Assembly: GCF_039907765.1 (NCBI RefSeq) | Contig: NZ_JARDJI010000004.1 | Coordinates: forward strand, 124,001 to 188,000 | DNA from: Aminobacter sp039907765 | Lineage (GTDB): Bacteria > Pseudomonadota > Alphaproteobacteria > Rhizobiales > Rhizobiaceae | DNA: 64,000 nt | Direction: 5' to 3' | In this document: positions 17,262 to 27,134 of the stretch, in pieces | Position numbering within the stretch: position 1 is the stretch's first letter | How the letters are laid out: the number at the start of each line of letters is the position of its first letter | The notes under the pieces: generated by a model | The model's database searches: none | Told to the model about the DNA's origin: nothing | The model's input: the letters and a program-made list of their open reading frames with translations, nothing else | Made by a program: the position numbers and the translations under genes

Positions 17262-18356
17262 TCAGTCCTTGAGTATCTGGGCCGCATCGTCGCCGATGAC
17301 GATGCCGACGCGCTCGCCGCGCGCGAAGTCCGCCGCCGATCCGCGCGTGTTCTGCTGGCGCACGGTGAAGATCGCGCCGTCGTCCAGCTTGATGTGCACA
17401 TGCGTGTCGGTGCCGAAATAGACGACGTTCTCGACCACGCCCGAGATGTCGCCCTTGTCCTTCACCGCCCTGGCATGCTCGGGGCGGATCACCACCGTCG
17501 CGCTGCCGTCCGGCTTGAAGCCCTCGGGCAGCGTGGCCGCGATGGTCGCGCCCGATTTCAGCGTCACCTTCGCCTTGCCGCCGTCGACCGAGACGATGCG
17601 CGCCTCGAGGAAGTTGGTCTCGCCGATGAAGTCGGCGACGAAGCGCTCGGCCGGCCGGTCGTAGATCTCGCGCGCCGTTCCAACCTGCAGGATCCTGCCC
17701 GACGACATCACCGCGATGCGGTCGGACATGGTCAGCGCCTCCTCCTGGTCGTGGGTGACGAAGATGAAGGTGATGCCGGTCTCGTGCTGCAGGCGCTTGA
17801 GCTCGATCTGCATCTCCTTGCGCAGCTTGTAGTCGAGCGCCGACAGCGGTTCGTCGAGCAGCAGCACCTTGGGCTGCGGGGCAAGCGCCCGGGCGAGCGC
17901 AACGCGCTGCTGCTGGCCGCCGGAGATCTGGCTGGTGCGGCGCTTGGCGAGCTTTTCCATCCGCACCAGCTTCAGCATCTCGGCGACGCGCGCGTCGATC
18001 TCGGCGCGCGGCTTGCCCAGCATCTCGAGCCCGAAGCCGATGTTCTGCGCCACGGTCATGTGCGGGAACAGCGCATAGGACTGGAACACCGTGTTGACCG
18101 GCCGCTTGTAGGGCGGCAGCGGCGCGATGTCCTGGCCGTAGAGCATGATCTCGCCCTCCGACGGGAAGTCGAAGCCGGCGATCAGCCTGAGCAGCGTGGT
18201 CTTGCCGCAGCCCGATGGCCCCAGCAGCGTGAAGAACTCGTTTTCCCTGATCGAAACCGAGACGGTATCCAGCGCCGCAACCTGCGCCTCCCCCGTTCCG
18301 TAGACCTTGCGAACTCCGCGAACCTCGATCGCATTCCTACCCGGTGTGTCCGGCAC
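17262..18356 (-). CDS. Polyamine-type ABC transporter ATP-binding protein (PotA-like)
   Basis: A cytoplasmic ATPase of about 364 residues. Walker A is GPSGCGKTT, the signature is ISGGQQQRVALARAL, and Walker B ends LLLDEPLSAL. The C-terminal third is a TOBE-type regulatory domain (GETNFLEARIVSVDGGKAKV). No in-frame ATG lies near the domain start. A GTG at 18356 puts seven residues before IEVRG and gives the usual family length; a TTG at 18443 is a longer alternative. It is followed within 3 bp by the first permease. Confidence 0.88.
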   Translation of the reverse strand: MPDTPGRNAIEVRGVRKVYGTGEAQVAALDTVSVSIRENEFFTLLGPSGCGKTTLLRLIAGFDFPSEGEIMLYGQDIAPLPPYKRPVNTVFQSYALFPHMTVAQNIGFGLEMLGKPRAEIDARVAEMLKLVRMEKLAKRRTSQISGGQQQRVALARALAPQPKVLLLDEPLSALDYKLRKEMQIELKRLQHETGITFIFVTHDQEEALTMSDRIAVMSSGRILQVGTAREIYDRPAERFVADFIGETNFLEARIVSVDGGKAKVTLKSGATIAATLPEGFKPDGSATVVIRPEHARAVKDKGDISGVVENVVYFGTDTHVHIKLDDGAIFTVRQQNTRGSAADFARGERVGIVIGDDAAQILKD

Positions 18357-18479
18357 GCAATACGCCCCATTGTCTTGTCCGCCTTGCTGGCGGAACTTGT
18401 TCCCCGTTCGATTGTCACCACAGCCCGCAGGGCTTGGCAACAACGGCTCTCTTTCGCTCGCCAGGCCGCCGGCACCCCG

Positions 18480-20156
18480 TCAGGCCTGGTAGGTCACCCT
18501 GCCCCCGCAGATGGTCGTCACCGGCCGCACCTCGTGCAAGACGGCCGGATCGGTCGCCTCGATGTCGCCGGAAAGCACCACCAGGTCGCCGAGGAAGCCC
18601 GGCTTCAGCCTGCCCTTCCTGTCCTCCATGAATTCGGCATAGGCGCCCTCGACCGTGTAGCCGGCGAGCGCCTGGTGCAGCGAAACGCTCTGGTCTGGCA
18701 TATCGTCTGCCCAGGGCTTGCGCAGCATCGCAGCCTGCATGCCCTCGATCGGATCGATCGGCGCCACCGGCCAGTCGGAGGCGAACACCACATGCGCGCC
18801 GGCCTCGATCAGGCTGCGCGTCGGATAGGCGTAGGGCCAGCGCTCGCGGCCGATGCGCGAGACCGTCGGCTCCAGCGGGAACGTCATCGCACCGGGCGGG
18901 TGAGGAGGCTGCATCGAGGCGATCGCGCCGAGATCGGCGAAGCGCCCGATGTCGGTCGCCGTGGTCAGTTCGACATGCTCGACGCGGTGGCGGCTGTCGC
19001 GCCTGCCGTTGGCCTTCGCGGCCGCCTCGTAGCCGTCGAGCACGGCGCGCACCGCCCCGTCGCCGATCGAATGCACGGCGATCTGCAGGCCGCGCCGGTC
19101 GATCTCGACCGCGATGCGCTTGAACTCCTCCGGCGAAAACAGCGGCTCGCCCACCCAGTCCGGCCGGTCGGCGTAGGGCTCGATCATCACCGCCGTCCAG
19201 GAATCCAGCACCCCGTCGTAGAACAGCTTGACCATGCCCGACGACAGCCATTCGCCGGCATGGCGCTCGGCCATGTCCGACGCCTTTTCGAGCATGTCGA
19301 GCGTCATGAAGTTCTTGTAGTGGAACGGCACCTTGACCCGGCAGGTCAGGTCGCCCTCGGCCTCGATCTCCGACAGGAGCTCGAGCTGGTAGTAATTGCC
19401 GTCCATGTTCTGGATCGAGGTGATGCCGTGGCGCGCGCACCAGTCGAGGCCGCGCCGCATGATGGCGCGGTCGCCGGCGCGCTCCTCCGCCGAGGGCATC
19501 GGGTCTGGCTCGCCGCCGGTCGACAGGCCGAGCCGCACGCGCCCTTCGCCCGCGAGCTTGAGCACCGGGTTGAAGGCCTCGTTCTCGCGCAATTCGCCCG
19601 CGGCCAGGCCGTCGGCGCCCATGACGATCTCGTTGCCGGGGGTAAGCTCCAGCCCGTGCAGCACGCCCGCCAATTCCAGCGCCCTGGTGTTGGCCCACAT
19701 CGTGTGGTGGTCGGGTGCCGCCATGACGAACGGCCGGTCGGGCAGGATGGCGTCGAGGTGATGCCTCGTCACCCGCTCGCTGCCGAGGATGGTGTAGTCG
19801 GCGCCCTGGGCGACCAGCATCAGCTGGTTGGGCCGCGCCGCCGCATAGGCCTGGACCGCCTCGCGCAGCGCCTCGAAGCCGTGCACGCCCAGAAGCTGCA
19901 GATGCGCGAGTTCGGCTGCGCCCGAGAACAGGTGCATGTGCGCTTCGATGAAGCCCGGCACCACCGAGCCGCCGCGCGCGTCGATCACCCTGGTGTCGGG
20001 GCCGCGCAGCGCTTCGATCGCGGAGTTGTCGCCGACGGCGGCGATCAGGCCGCCCTTGATGGCCACCGCTTCGGCCGCCGGCCGGGTCGCGTCCATGGTC
20101 AACACGCGGCCGTTGATGACGATCAGATCGGCTTTGCCAACCGTTTGGACAGACAT
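18480..20156 (-). CDS. Amidohydrolase of the YtcJ-like family
   Basis: A 558-residue metal-dependent amidohydrolase. The metal site HxH is in GFIEAHMHLFSG near residue 70, with further ligands in HRVEHVEL and the late VVFASDWPVAPIDPI aspartate. The ATG at 20156 has CGGAG five bases upstream; in-frame upstream codons have no such site. No signal peptide is present. Members remove N-acyl groups from amino compounds or open cyclic amides. Its position upstream of the PotABCD-like importer and two serine hydrolases suggests that it processes the imported compound. The exact reaction is unknown. Confidence 0.85.
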   Translation of the reverse strand: MSVQTVGKADLIVINGRVLTMDATRPAAEAVAIKGGLIAAVGDNSAIEALRGPDTRVIDARGGSVVPGFIEAHMHLFSGAAELAHLQLLGVHGFEALREAVQAYAAARPNQLMLVAQGADYTILGSERVTRHHLDAILPDRPFVMAAPDHHTMWANTRALELAGVLHGLELTPGNEIVMGADGLAAGELRENEAFNPVLKLAGEGRVRLGLSTGGEPDPMPSAEERAGDRAIMRRGLDWCARHGITSIQNMDGNYYQLELLSEIEAEGDLTCRVKVPFHYKNFMTLDMLEKASDMAERHAGEWLSSGMVKLFYDGVLDSWTAVMIEPYADRPDWVGEPLFSPEEFKRIAVEIDRRGLQIAVHSIGDGAVRAVLDGYEAAAKANGRRDSRHRVEHVELTTATDIGRFADLGAIASMQPPHPPGAMTFPLEPTVSRIGRERWPYAYPTRSLIEAGAHVVFASDWPVAPIDPIEGMQAAMLRKPWADDMPDQSVSLHQALAGYTVEGAYAEFMEDRKGRLKPGFLGDLVVLSGDIEATDPAVLHEVRPVTTICGGRVTYQA

Positions 20157-20210
20157 CGCGACTCCGCGCACTTGACTGACTGGGACCGCTCGGACCCGCA
20201 TCGGTCGCCC

Positions 20211-20229
20211 GCCATTCCGACGGAATGGC
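20211..20229. promoter_or_regulatory. 19-bp perfect palindrome in amidohydrolase/TetR divergent region
   Basis: GCCATTCCGACGGAATGGC has 9-bp perfect arms around a single central base. It is 55 bp before the amidohydrolase start and 146 bp before the TetR-family start. Size and position suit a TetR-type operator controlling the transporter operon. Direct binding is inferred. Confidence 0.6.
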
Positions 20230-20374
20230 GCAATCCGACAGCAAGCCTGAAGCCGTCCGCCGCCCAAGGAATTCCAGTAGTTTCCCTAAAGACAGCGCCG
20301 AGAAAAAATGCGACTAATTATTCGCGTTTGTCAATATGCGGGATTTGTTGGATGCGTTGTGGAGGACGCAGCCC

Positions 20375-21084
20375 GTGCATGGTGCAGGCGAGCAGGGAGC
20401 GAGAAGTCATTCCGTGAATCGCAGTGTCAACTGGAAGACCACGACGGCGCTCAAACCGCGCAAGAAGCCGCGACAGGAGCGGTCGAGCAAGGTCGTCGAC
20501 AGGATTCTCGATGCCGCCCTCACCCTGACCAGGGAGCAAGGGACCAAGACGCCGACGACGCTCGCCATCGCCCAGCGCGCCGGCCTGTCGGTCGGCTCGG
20601 TCTACCAGTACTACCCCAACAAGGAAGCCATCCTTCTCGATCTCGCCCGGCGCTGGCTGGGCGCCTTTCCCGAAGTCATCGCCAAGCGCATCGCGGCTCC
20701 CCGCCCCACCAGCCGCGACGAGTTCCAACGGGAGGTGGACAAGCTCTTCGTCGACACCTCCAGGCTCTATCTCGACAATGCCAACCTGATGCCGGTCATC
20801 GAGGCCATCACCGGCAATCCCGACCTCCGGCCGATCCAGAACGAATATGACGAGCAGATCATCGCCCTCTACGCCGCCTGGCTGCGCCATGTGAACCCGG
20901 CGCTCCAGGACGACGTCGCCAGCCGGCTGGGCGTGGTGATGATGGAGGTCGGCCACGTCTGCCGCCTCATCGGCCTAAAGCGCGACCGCAAGGCGTTCGA
21001 CCTCATCCAGGACGACGTCAAGACCATGTGGCTCGCCCTCGTCGCCCCCTATCTCGATTTCAACCAAAGCCAGGAAGGATTTTC

Positions 21085-21088
<4 letters not shown>
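20375..21088 (+). CDS. TetR/AcrR-family transcriptional regulator
   Basis: About 237 residues. The helix-turn-helix is TPTTLAIAQRAGLSVGSVYQ with the following YYPNKEAIL, characteristic of TetR proteins, after a basic tail rich in Lys and Arg. The remainder is the helical ligand/dimer domain. The GTG at 20375 has GGAGG nine bases upstream; an ATG at 20336 lacks a ribosome-binding site but is possible. Its stop overlaps the start of the deacetylase gene (ATGA), and it diverges from the amidohydrolase. It probably senses the amine or its acyl derivative and controls both sides. Confidence 0.85.
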
Positions 21089-22116
<1,028 letters not shown>

Positions 22117-22542
22117 CGCGGCTGACCTGCCCTCCCCCTCGTGGGGAGGGTCGGCGGCACGCCGAGCAAACCCTGCGAGCGGAAGCCCCGAGACCGTGAG
22201 GGGGCAGCGAAAGAGCCGACCGGCAGGCGAAAAACCCTCCCCTGAGTCTCGTGACGGACTCTGAATTAACTTTTTGTCAATTCCGTTTGCGGAGCGATTC
22301 GCGAGCAGGTAAATTGAACCCGAATCAGCCGGTCCACGGGGGGCGCGGCGAACCACCAACTCTCTGAAAAACCGAGGTTTTCCTCGGGTGAGAGCGCGTC
22401 AGGTTTCGCGCGACCAGCACGGATTCGGCCGATCGGCGCCCCAGGCGCTGGTGTGGCGTTTTTTCGTCTCAAGTGAAGCGTTTTCGACCGGAAGGGGCAG
22501 CGGCCTTTTCCGGCCTCCCACGGATTCCGGCCCAGTTCTGAA
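22117..22542. other. Intergenic region before visN with a palindromic repeat
   Basis: 426 bp without a credible gene. A RIME-like hairpin CCCTCCCC/GGGGAGGG lies at 22130-22150, a likely terminator after the deacetylase gene. The stretch at 22261-22330 is AT-richer with a single TTAAC at 22266. The visN promoter should lie in the right half; no motif was clear enough to call. Confidence 0.5.
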
Positions 22543-23244
22543 ATGATCGCCCTCGCAGCCCGCCACGAACAGACGACCGTCGCAGCAAGGCTCGCATCGC
22601 GCAGCGATCTCACCGCCTTCCTCATGGGGCTGGCCGACGAGGTGGGCGCCGACGGCTACATGCTCGTCGCCATCTCCCAGGACCAGGACCGCGACAACCT
22701 GCAGATCGTCGCCTCCAACTGGATCTACGACGCCATCCAGATCGCCGGCCACGCGCTCATCGCCAGCCTCGCACAGGGACCCTTCGCCAGCGCGCCGGGC
22801 GTCCAGCCGCAGGGGCTGATCGCTTCGCAGGCTCCCGCCCTGCTCGGCGGCGAGGAGGCGAAGCTGCTCGACATCCTCGGTCATGCCGAGATCTTCGCCC
22901 TGCGCCTGCATGTCGGGCGCCAGCGCCTGTTCATGCTGCTCTCCGCCGGCGAGGCCGGCCGGATCGACCCGGCGCTGATGCCGCGCGCCCAGATCGAATG
23001 CTGCTACGCCCTGTCCCAGGCGCAGGGCATCCTTGCTGCGGCGACGCTGCGCGACCCGCTGTCCGACCGCGAGCGCGAGTGCCTGTTCTGGGTGTCGGAA
23101 GGCAAGACGACGGAGGAAGTGGCGCTGATCCTCGGCGTCTCGTCCAACACCGTCAACAGCTACATCACCCACGCGATCCAGAAGCTGTCGGCCAGCAACC
23201 GCGCCATGGCGATTGCGACCGCGATCAGGAGTGGCATCATTTGA
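22543..23244 (+). CDS. visN: LuxR-type flagellar master regulator VisN
   Basis: A 233-residue regulator. The C-terminal LuxR helix-turn-helix is seen from LSDRERECLFWVSEGKTTEE through VSSNTVNSYITHAIQKL. The N-terminal 150 residues form a ligand-binding-like domain without receiver-type aspartates. A second LuxR gene is translationally coupled, and the flagellar regulon follows; this is the visN-visR arrangement of rhizobia. In Sinorhizobium meliloti the VisN-VisR heterodimer sits at the top of the flagellar cascade and activates rem. The same role is inferred here from order and domain content. Confidence 0.88.
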   Translation: MIALAARHEQTTVAARLASRSDLTAFLMGLADEVGADGYMLVAISQDQDRDNLQIVASNWIYDAIQIAGHALIASLAQGPFASAPGVQPQGLIASQAPALLGGEEAKLLDILGHAEIFALRLHVGRQRLFMLLSAGEAGRIDPALMPRAQIECCYALSQAQGILAAATLRDPLSDRERECLFWVSEGKTTEEVALILGVSSNTVNSYITHAIQKLSASNRAMAIATAIRSGII

Positions 23245-24002
23245 CCTACGCCCACGCCCGACACTTCGCCTCCGTAGCACGGCCCGTCCAAGATCAGCAC
23301 CCGGGCCGCCCGGCGAACCCGATGGCCGACCGCATTGTCACGCTTGCCGACGCGGTAAGGTATTGCCGCTGGATCGCCGCCGATCTCGGCGCCCGCGACT
23401 TCGCCCTCTGCTTGGCCGGGACGTCGTCCGACAGCAGCCGGCTGGTGCCCTGCTTCGATTCCGACTACCCCGGCACCATGTCGGCCGCGCGCCTGCTCGG
23501 CGGCGGCATCGGCGAGCACCTGCTGCGCCATGCCCGCCAGTCCACCGCGCCGTGCTGGTGGGCCGACGACGCGGCCGCCGAGGCATCCCTTTCAGCGCTT
23601 GCATGGGCAAGCCGCATCGAGCCGCTGGCCCAGATCGGCCGGGGCATCGCCTTCCCGGTCTACGCCGAGCGCGGCCAGGCTGGCCTGTTCATCTTCGGCG
23701 GACCCGACCTCGCTCCGGCCCCCCGCTCGCTGCACGCACTGCATGCCCACTGCTTCTCGCTGTTCGAGGCGGTCGCACGCATGAGCCCAACCCGTGACGG
23801 CAAGCTGCCGTCGGTGTCGCGGCGCGAACTCGAGTGCCTCAAGCTCACCTCGCGCGGCTACACCAGCGAGGAGATCGCCAAGCTGCTCAAGCTCTCGGTC
23901 CACACCGCCAACCAGTATCTCACCCAGACGACGCAGAAGCTCAACGCCGTCAACCGCATGCACGCGGTCGCCAAGGCGTTGCGCCTGGGCCTGATCGACT
24001 GA
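23241..24002 (+). CDS. visR: LuxR-type flagellar master regulator VisR
   Basis: 253 residues from a TTG start at 23241. That TTG overlaps the visN stop codon (TTGA) and has AGGAG eight bases upstream, which fits coupled translation. A downstream ATG at 23322 would give 226 residues but has a poor site. The C-terminal LuxR helix-turn-helix runs from VSRRELECLKLTSRGYTSEE to LSVHTANQYLTQTTQKL. The partner of VisN; the two are expected to act as a heterodimer. It is followed by a convergent flagellar operon. Confidence 0.86.
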   Translation: MTYAHARHFASVARPVQDQHPGRPANPMADRIVTLADAVRYCRWIAADLGARDFALCLAGTSSDSSRLVPCFDSDYPGTMSAARLLGGGIGEHLLRHARQSTAPCWWADDAAAEASLSALAWASRIEPLAQIGRGIAFPVYAERGQAGLFIFGGPDLAPAPRSLHALHAHCFSLFEAVARMSPTRDGKLPSVSRRELECLKLTSRGYTSEEIAKLLKLSVHTANQYLTQTTQKLNAVNRMHAVAKALRLGLID

Positions 24003-24007
24003 GCGCC

Positions 24008-24027
24008 GCGCGTTCGGACGAACGCGC
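24008..24027. terminator. Hairpin between convergent visR and the motA operon
   Basis: A 9-bp perfect stem GCGCGTTCG/CGAACGCGC around GA lies 6 bp after visR and about 80 bp past the last gene of the leftward operon. It is well placed as a two-way terminator, though without a long T-run. Confidence 0.5.
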
Positions 24028-24109
24028 CGACGTCACTCCAGATCTTTGACGTAGAGCCTTCTCCCGTCTCGCCTGGTTCCGCCTGGAAGCTGGATGCACC
24101 AGCCTCCCC

Positions 24110-24547
24110 TCAGGCCGCCTCGGCCCGCGGCGTCCGCCGGATCATCGCCTGCTCGATCGCGGCGGCGAGATATTCGGTGTTCTTCTCCGGCTCCGGGTCG
24201 GGCTTCTCGAACGACACGTAGTGGACCTCGACGGAGGCGTTGTTCGCCGTCATCGACAGCTGGAAATAGACCGCCGCCCCTGCCGGCCTGAGCTCGAGGT
24301 CGAGCACGATGCGCGGGCTGCCGGTCCAGCACACCTGCGCCTCGCCGCCGAGGCCGAGCCGCAGTGCGCCGGGCATGAAGTACATCTCGGCCGCTGAATC
24401 GACCAGGTCGGCCAGGCAGGCGAAATGCTCCAGGCGGATGAAGGCGATGTAGTCGGCGATGTCGACAAGGCGCAACTCGCGCACCACGGGCTGGATGGCG
24501 GTTGCGACGATCATTTCCCGGGACGTTGCATGTGGCTGACGATTCAT
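24110..24547 (-). CDS. Conserved flagellar-cluster protein of unknown function
   Basis: A 145-residue soluble protein without signal peptide or membrane helix and without a domain I recognise. It has an acidic C-terminal region (FEKPDPEPEKNTEYL) after a predicted beta-rich middle. Its ATG overlaps the flhB stop (ATGA), so it is co-translated with flhB and is the last gene of the motA-fliM-fliN-fliG-flhB run. A small hypothetical gene sits at the same place in the Sinorhizobium cluster. That conserved position suggests a flagellar role, but nothing in the sequence identifies it. Confidence 0.7.
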   Translation of the reverse strand: MNRQPHATSREMIVATAIQPVVRELRLVDIADYIAFIRLEHFACLADLVDSAAEMYFMPGALRLGLGGEAQVCWTGSPRIVLDLELRPAGAAVYFQLSMTANNASVEVHYVSFEKPDPEPEKNTEYLAAAIEQAMIRRTPRAEAA

Positions 24548-25623
24548 GATGTCCTGCGTTGGCCCTTGTTTCCGTAGACGACGCGAACGAGCTCAGCGAC
24601 CGCCTGGTAGAATTGAGGTGGGATGACATTATCCACCGAAACTTGCTTGTACATGGAACGTGCGAGCGCCACGTCCTCGAACACCGGGATGCCGTTCTCG
24701 CGGGCGATCTCGCGGATCTTGAGCGCCACCAGGTCCTGCCCCTTGGCCAGCACGACCGGTGCAGAATCCTCCTCGCGCACGTAGCGCAGCGCGATCGAGA
24801 AGTGGGTCGGGTTGGCGATCACCAGCGTCGCGCGCGGCACCGCCGCCATCATGCGCTGGCGGGCGCGGTCGCGCGCCAGCGAACGCAGCCGCGACTTGAC
24901 GATCGGGTCGCCTTCCGACTGCTTCAGTTCGTCCTTCACCTCCTGCTTGGTCATGCGCAGGTCGGCGCGCCAGTGGAAGCGCGACCAGACGATGTCGGCA
25001 ACCGCGATCGCCGCCATCACGAAGACGATCGCCACCAGAATGTCCACGGCGATGCCGCGGATCACGGTGGCGAAGGCCACCGGGCTGGTGATCATGCCCG
25101 CGAGCAGGCGGCGGTGGTCGTCCGACAGCACGAAGGTCAGCACCACGATGACCAGGACGAGCTTGCCGAGCGATTTCAGGAACTCGGCGAAGCCCTGCAC
25201 GCCGAACATCCGCTTCCAGCCCTGGAACAGCGAGATGCGCGAAGCCTGCGGCCGGATGCGCTCGCCGACGAACTGCGGCACGTTCTGGAAGATCGAGGCG
25301 CCGACGCCGGCGACGACGAGAAGCATGAGCAGGCTCGCGACCGCGCGGCCGATCTCCATCATCACCGCCCGGTAGAGCTCGATCACGTCGCGTTCGGTGC
25401 CGAGCGGCCAGGCTTCCGGCTTTTCCAGGAAGTTCGACAGGAACGCGCCCAGTTCGGCCACGGCCTCGCCGGCGAAGAAGACGGTGTAGACCAGGATCGC
25501 CACGAACGAGGTGAAGATGGCGATCTCCTTCGAGTGCGGCAGCTGGCCCTTCTCGATGGTGTCGCGGATCTTCTTCTCTGTGGCCTCTTCGGTTTTTGAA
25601 TCCTTGTCGACGCTGTCGGACAT
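24544..25623 (-). CDS. flhB: Flagellar export switch protein FlhB
   Basis: A 359-residue inner-membrane protein of the flagellar type III export gate. Four hydrophobic helices lie in the first 210 residues. The autocleavage motif NPTH is at 271-274, followed by the usual C-terminal substrate-specificity domain (FEDVALARSMYKQVSVDNVI). A charged N-terminal tail (EEATEKKIRDTIEKGQLPHS) matches the family. It lies 20 bp after fliG. It switches export from rod/hook to filament substrates. Confidence 0.96.
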   Translation of the reverse strand: MSDSVDKDSKTEEATEKKIRDTIEKGQLPHSKEIAIFTSFVAILVYTVFFAGEAVAELGAFLSNFLEKPEAWPLGTERDVIELYRAVMMEIGRAVASLLMLLVVAGVGASIFQNVPQFVGERIRPQASRISLFQGWKRMFGVQGFAEFLKSLGKLVLVIVVLTFVLSDDHRRLLAGMITSPVAFATVIRGIAVDILVAIVFVMAAIAVADIVWSRFHWRADLRMTKQEVKDELKQSEGDPIVKSRLRSLARDRARQRMMAAVPRATLVIANPTHFSIALRYVREEDSAPVVLAKGQDLVALKIREIARENGIPVFEDVALARSMYKQVSVDNVIPPQFYQAVAELVRVVYGNKGQRRTS

Positions 25624-25643
25624 GGCTCAGAGAGACCGGAGGC

Positions 25644-26654
25644 TCAGGCGGCGTCCAGCGCCGACGGCAGCTCGAGCAGCCCGTCGTTCGCCATGCGCAG
25701 CGCCGTCGAGGCGATGGTCTTGCGGGCCTGCAGGATGGTCGCCGGCTGGATGCCTTCCGAACCCTGGCTGAGTTCGGATTCGATCATGCGGCGCGAGCGC
25801 GCGCCGATCGACGAAAGCACGGCCTCGGCGATCTGCAGCGGGGTACCCCTGAGCGCCAGCGTCACCAGTTCCGTCGACAGCCCGTCGAACAGGGCGACGC
25901 GGGCCTTCTGCGTCATCAGCGGGATGTCGTCGAACGAGAACAGCCGCGCGCGGATGGCGTCGAGGTCGCTGAGGCCGCCCTCCTGGAGGTCGCTCATCAC
26001 TTCCTCGAGCTGCGACTTGTCGAGTTCGTTGAGCACGCTGGCGACGCGGGTCTGTCCGGCCGAGGTGTCCTTCTGGGCGCTTTCGGTCAGCACGCGGCTG
26101 CGGATCTGGTTCTCGACCAGCCTGGTCGCCGCCTCCGGCACGATGGCCAGTTCCATCATCCGCTTGATGATCTCGATGCGCAGCGGCTTTTCCAGCGTCA
26201 GCACGACGCTCGCGGCATAGCCGGGCGCCAGGTTCGACAGGATCATCGCCGAGGTTTGCGGGTGCTCGTTGGCGAGGAACGTGCCGATCTGGGCCGGCTC
26301 CAGCTTCTCGAGCTGCGGCCACACCGGCGGGGTGGTGTCCTTCTCCACCACCGGCTTGCCCTTGCCCATCAGCGCGTTGACCTCTTCGGGCGACAGCGAC
26401 TCGTTGAGGATCGTGTCCATCTTGTCGGCCGAATCGAGCAGGCCCGCGCCCTCGGTGAACTCGGCCTCGAACTCGGCGACGATCCGCTCCAGGTCGGCCT
26501 GCGGGATGGTGCGCAACAGCCTGGCGCCTTCGATCAATGCCTTCAGCTCGTCCTGCTTGAAGAACTTGAGCAGCCGGCTCGCCGACGGCTTGCCCATCGC
26601 CACCAGTATGGCTGCTGCCTTTTGCGGCCGCGTCAGCGTCGACAGCGGATTCAT
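25644..26654 (-). CDS. fliG: Flagellar motor switch protein FliG
   Basis: A 336-residue cytoplasmic switch protein forming the rotor ring under the MS ring. The N terminus begins LTRPQKAAAILVAMGKPSA. The C-terminal torque domain shows FSFDDIPLMTQKARVALFDG and the charged ridge region SRRMIESELSQG. Length is normal. It lies 44 bp downstream of fliN. FliG contacts FliF above and MotA at the stator; both are encoded in this window. Confidence 0.96.
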   Translation of the reverse strand: MNPLSTLTRPQKAAAILVAMGKPSASRLLKFFKQDELKALIEGARLLRTIPQADLERIVAEFEAEFTEGAGLLDSADKMDTILNESLSPEEVNALMGKGKPVVEKDTTPPVWPQLEKLEPAQIGTFLANEHPQTSAMILSNLAPGYAASVVLTLEKPLRIEIIKRMMELAIVPEAATRLVENQIRSRVLTESAQKDTSAGQTRVASVLNELDKSQLEEVMSDLQEGGLSDLDAIRARLFSFDDIPLMTQKARVALFDGLSTELVTLALRGTPLQIAEAVLSSIGARSRRMIESELSQGSEGIQPATILQARKTIASTALRMANDGLLELPSALDAA

Positions 26655-26698
26655 GCGCAGGCCTTTCTCGAAAGCTGGAAGAGCACGCCCGATTTCCC

Positions 26699-27091
26699 TC
26701 AGGCGCTCTTGGTGGCGGCCACGATCTCGGTCAGGCGGATGCCGAAGCGCGACGGATCGCTTTCGAGCACGGTGATTTCGCCGCGCGCGATGCGGCGGCC
26801 GTTGACGACGACGTCGACCGGCTCGCCGATACGGCGGTCGAGCGCCACCGTCGAGCCCTTCTGCAACGTCATCAGGTCGGACACCGCCATCTCGGTGCTG
26901 CCGAGCACGATCTGCACCTCGACCGGGATGTCGAATATGACGCTGCCGGAGGGCGCGTTGCGCAGCGCCTCGGGGCGCTTCTCCTCTTCGCTCAGCACGC
27001 CGCGCAGCTCTTCGATGGCGCGGTTGAGCTGCTCGTCCTCGACGGCGGCTTCAGGCTTTTGGACCTCGGGCTTCGGCTGCGCCTTGCTCAT
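26699..27091 (-). CDS. fliN: Flagellar motor switch protein FliN
   Basis: A 130-residue SpoA/CheC-type C-ring protein. The first 45 residues are charged and Pro/Glu-rich. The SpoA domain begins IFDIPVEVQIVLGSTEMAVS and contains GEPVDVVVNGRRIARGEITV. GGAGAA precedes the ATG. FliN forms the lower C-ring with FliM and helps dock the export ATPase. It lies between fliM and fliG on the leftward operon, a compact switch-gene order shared with other rhizobia. Confidence 0.95.
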   Translation of the reverse strand: MSKAQPKPEVQKPEAAVEDEQLNRAIEELRGVLSEEEKRPEALRNAPSGSVIFDIPVEVQIVLGSTEMAVSDLMTLQKGSTVALDRRIGEPVDVVVNGRRIARGEITVLESDPSRFGIRLTEIVAATKSA

Positions 27092-27134
27092 GATGTTCTC
27101 CAGTTCTCTCGGTCACGGTAGACGGCGATCCGCC

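Noticed and set aside
17007..20417. A long plus-strand open frame opposite the PotA/PotB-like and amidohydrolase genes
   Set aside because: The minus-strand genes have complete conserved motifs and ribosome-binding sites; the opposite frame encodes only Arg/His/Asp-rich sequence with no domain.
22261..22270. CtrA box upstream of visN
   Set aside because: There is only one TTAAC, and no TTAA lies seven bases before it.
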